From the NCBI GenBank assembly GCA_017304275.1, contig JAFKKW010000103.1, positions 1 through 6,583 on the forward strand: 6,583 bases of DNA, read 5' to 3'. Within the stretch, counting starts at the first letter, position 1. Each line of letters begins with the position of its first letter. This document shows positions 6,071-6,583 of this stretch, one piece after another. Both the position numbers and the translations under genes were made by a program. Under the pieces are notes generated by a model. The model was not told where the DNA came from, ran no database searches, and was given only the letters and a program-made list of their open reading frames with translations. The DNA comes from Hyphomicrobiales bacterium (GTDB lineage: Bacteria > Pseudomonadota > Alphaproteobacteria > Rhizobiales > Hyphomicrobiaceae).

Positions 6071-6583
6071 ATGGTGGGGCAATTGCGCGTTTTTCAACCG
6101 CATCCAGCCGTGTATGCCTTCTACGATGGACGCGTGCCGGGCTACCGGTTCGCGCCGGAGAAGAACTGGCTCGATGAAGGCGCGCTGGCCCTCGGCATCG
6201 CGAGCTACGCGATCGTCTCGGGCGGGGAGGCGCTGGTCTACGATACGCACGTGTCCGTTCCGCATGCGGCGGCGATCCGCGAGACCCTGGCGAGGGATGC
6301 CGGTGTCACGAAGTTCACCGTCCTGCTCAGCCACTGGCATCTTGATCACGTCGCGGGCACGGCGGCATTTGCCGACAGCGAGGTTATCGCCACCCAGCGC
6401 ACGGCCGATCATCTCGTCCGGCGGAAAAGCGCCATCGAGGCCGGCACCTACGAGGGGCCGCCGGCGATCTCGCCGCTCATTCTGCCGACGCGCACGTTCT
6501 CAGGGTCGCTCTCGTTCGACCTTGGCGGCATTCCGCTGACGTTCATCGAGGCCAACATCCACAGCGACGACGCGGCCGTCGTC
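6071..6583 (+). CDS. MBL-fold metallo-hydrolase, 3' end cut off by the window
   Basis: This is the first 171 residues of a metallo-beta-lactamase-fold hydrolase. The metal-binding motif H-x-H-x-D-H is present as HWHLDH, residues 88-93 (His88, His90, Asp92, His93), in the typical setting LLSHWHLDHVAGT. His164 in NIHSDD near the cut end is a candidate for the next metal ligand. No signal peptide is seen, so it is probably cytoplasmic. The ATG at 6071 is 5 bp after the acyltransferase stop and has GGAG 9 nt upstream. In-frame GTG codons at 6035 and 6041, inside the acyltransferase gene, are possible alternative starts. The close spacing implies co-transcription and perhaps translational coupling with the acyltransferase. 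The substrate is unknown, because this fold covers thioesters, lactones, nucleic acids and phosphodiesters, and the second half of the domain is missing. Confidence 0.9.
   Translation, partial: MVGQLRVFQPHPAVYAFYDGRVPGYRFAPEKNWLDEGALALGIASYAIVSGGEALVYDTHVSVPHAAAIRETLARDAGVTKFTVLLSHWHLDHVAGTAAFADSEVIATQRTADHLVRRKSAIEAGTYEGPPAISPLILPTRTFSGSLSFDLGGIPLTFIEANIHSDDAAVV

Noticed and set aside
5777..6412. Minus-strand frame of 211 codons across the acyltransferase and MBL genes.
   Set aside because: It spans two well-supported plus-strand genes and shows no domain.
6114..6539. Plus-strand Arg/Ser-rich frame of 141 codons near the right edge.
   Set aside because: It is an out-of-frame shadow of the MBL hydrolase, whose own frame from 6071 has the HWHLDH motif.

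Overview
The window reads as chromosomal DNA from a GC-rich alphaproteobacterium, most likely order Hyphomicrobiales (Rhizobiales). The basis is protein-level resemblance from memory: two porins of the type whose mature N-terminus reads CCADLEERIAELEATTARKG before the first beta strand, a UbiH/UbiF-type flavin hydroxylase with the GAQGLNLGLRD signature, and an LpxL/HtrB-type acyltransferase ending in PEQWMWSNRRW. No database search was possible, so a genus cannot be named.

Layout. The left half (about 51-3374) holds two paralogous outer-membrane porin genes in tandem on the minus strand. The upstream one (porin 2, 1962-3374) ends in a textbook Rho-independent terminator (1907-1936). It is followed by a 558-bp gap that must carry the control region of the second (porin 1, 51-1403), so the two appear to be separate transcription units. 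A 416-bp divergent intergenic region (3375-3790), AT-rich in its middle, separates porin 2 from a plus-strand run of three genes: a UbiH/UbiF-family FAD monooxygenase (3791-5065), a lipid A-type lauroyl acyltransferase (5142-6065), and the first 171 codons of an MBL-fold metallo-hydrolase (6071 to the window edge). The acyltransferase and MBL genes are only 5 bp apart and are very probably co-transcribed. The hydroxylase lies 76 bp upstream of the acyltransferase and may be in the same operon.

Together the genes concern the cell envelope and membrane metabolism: solute entry through the outer membrane, lipid A acylation, and probably quinone hydroxylation in the inner membrane. The window holds no mobile element, CRISPR array, rRNA or tRNA that I could recognise, and I see no clear case for a new multi-gene system. 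The points most worth a second look are in non-coding DNA: a nested inverted repeat in the porin 1 upstream region, two inverted repeats in the divergent porin 2 region, a Shine-Dalgarno sequence inside a hairpin before the hydroxylase, and a GC-rich spacer with no gene.
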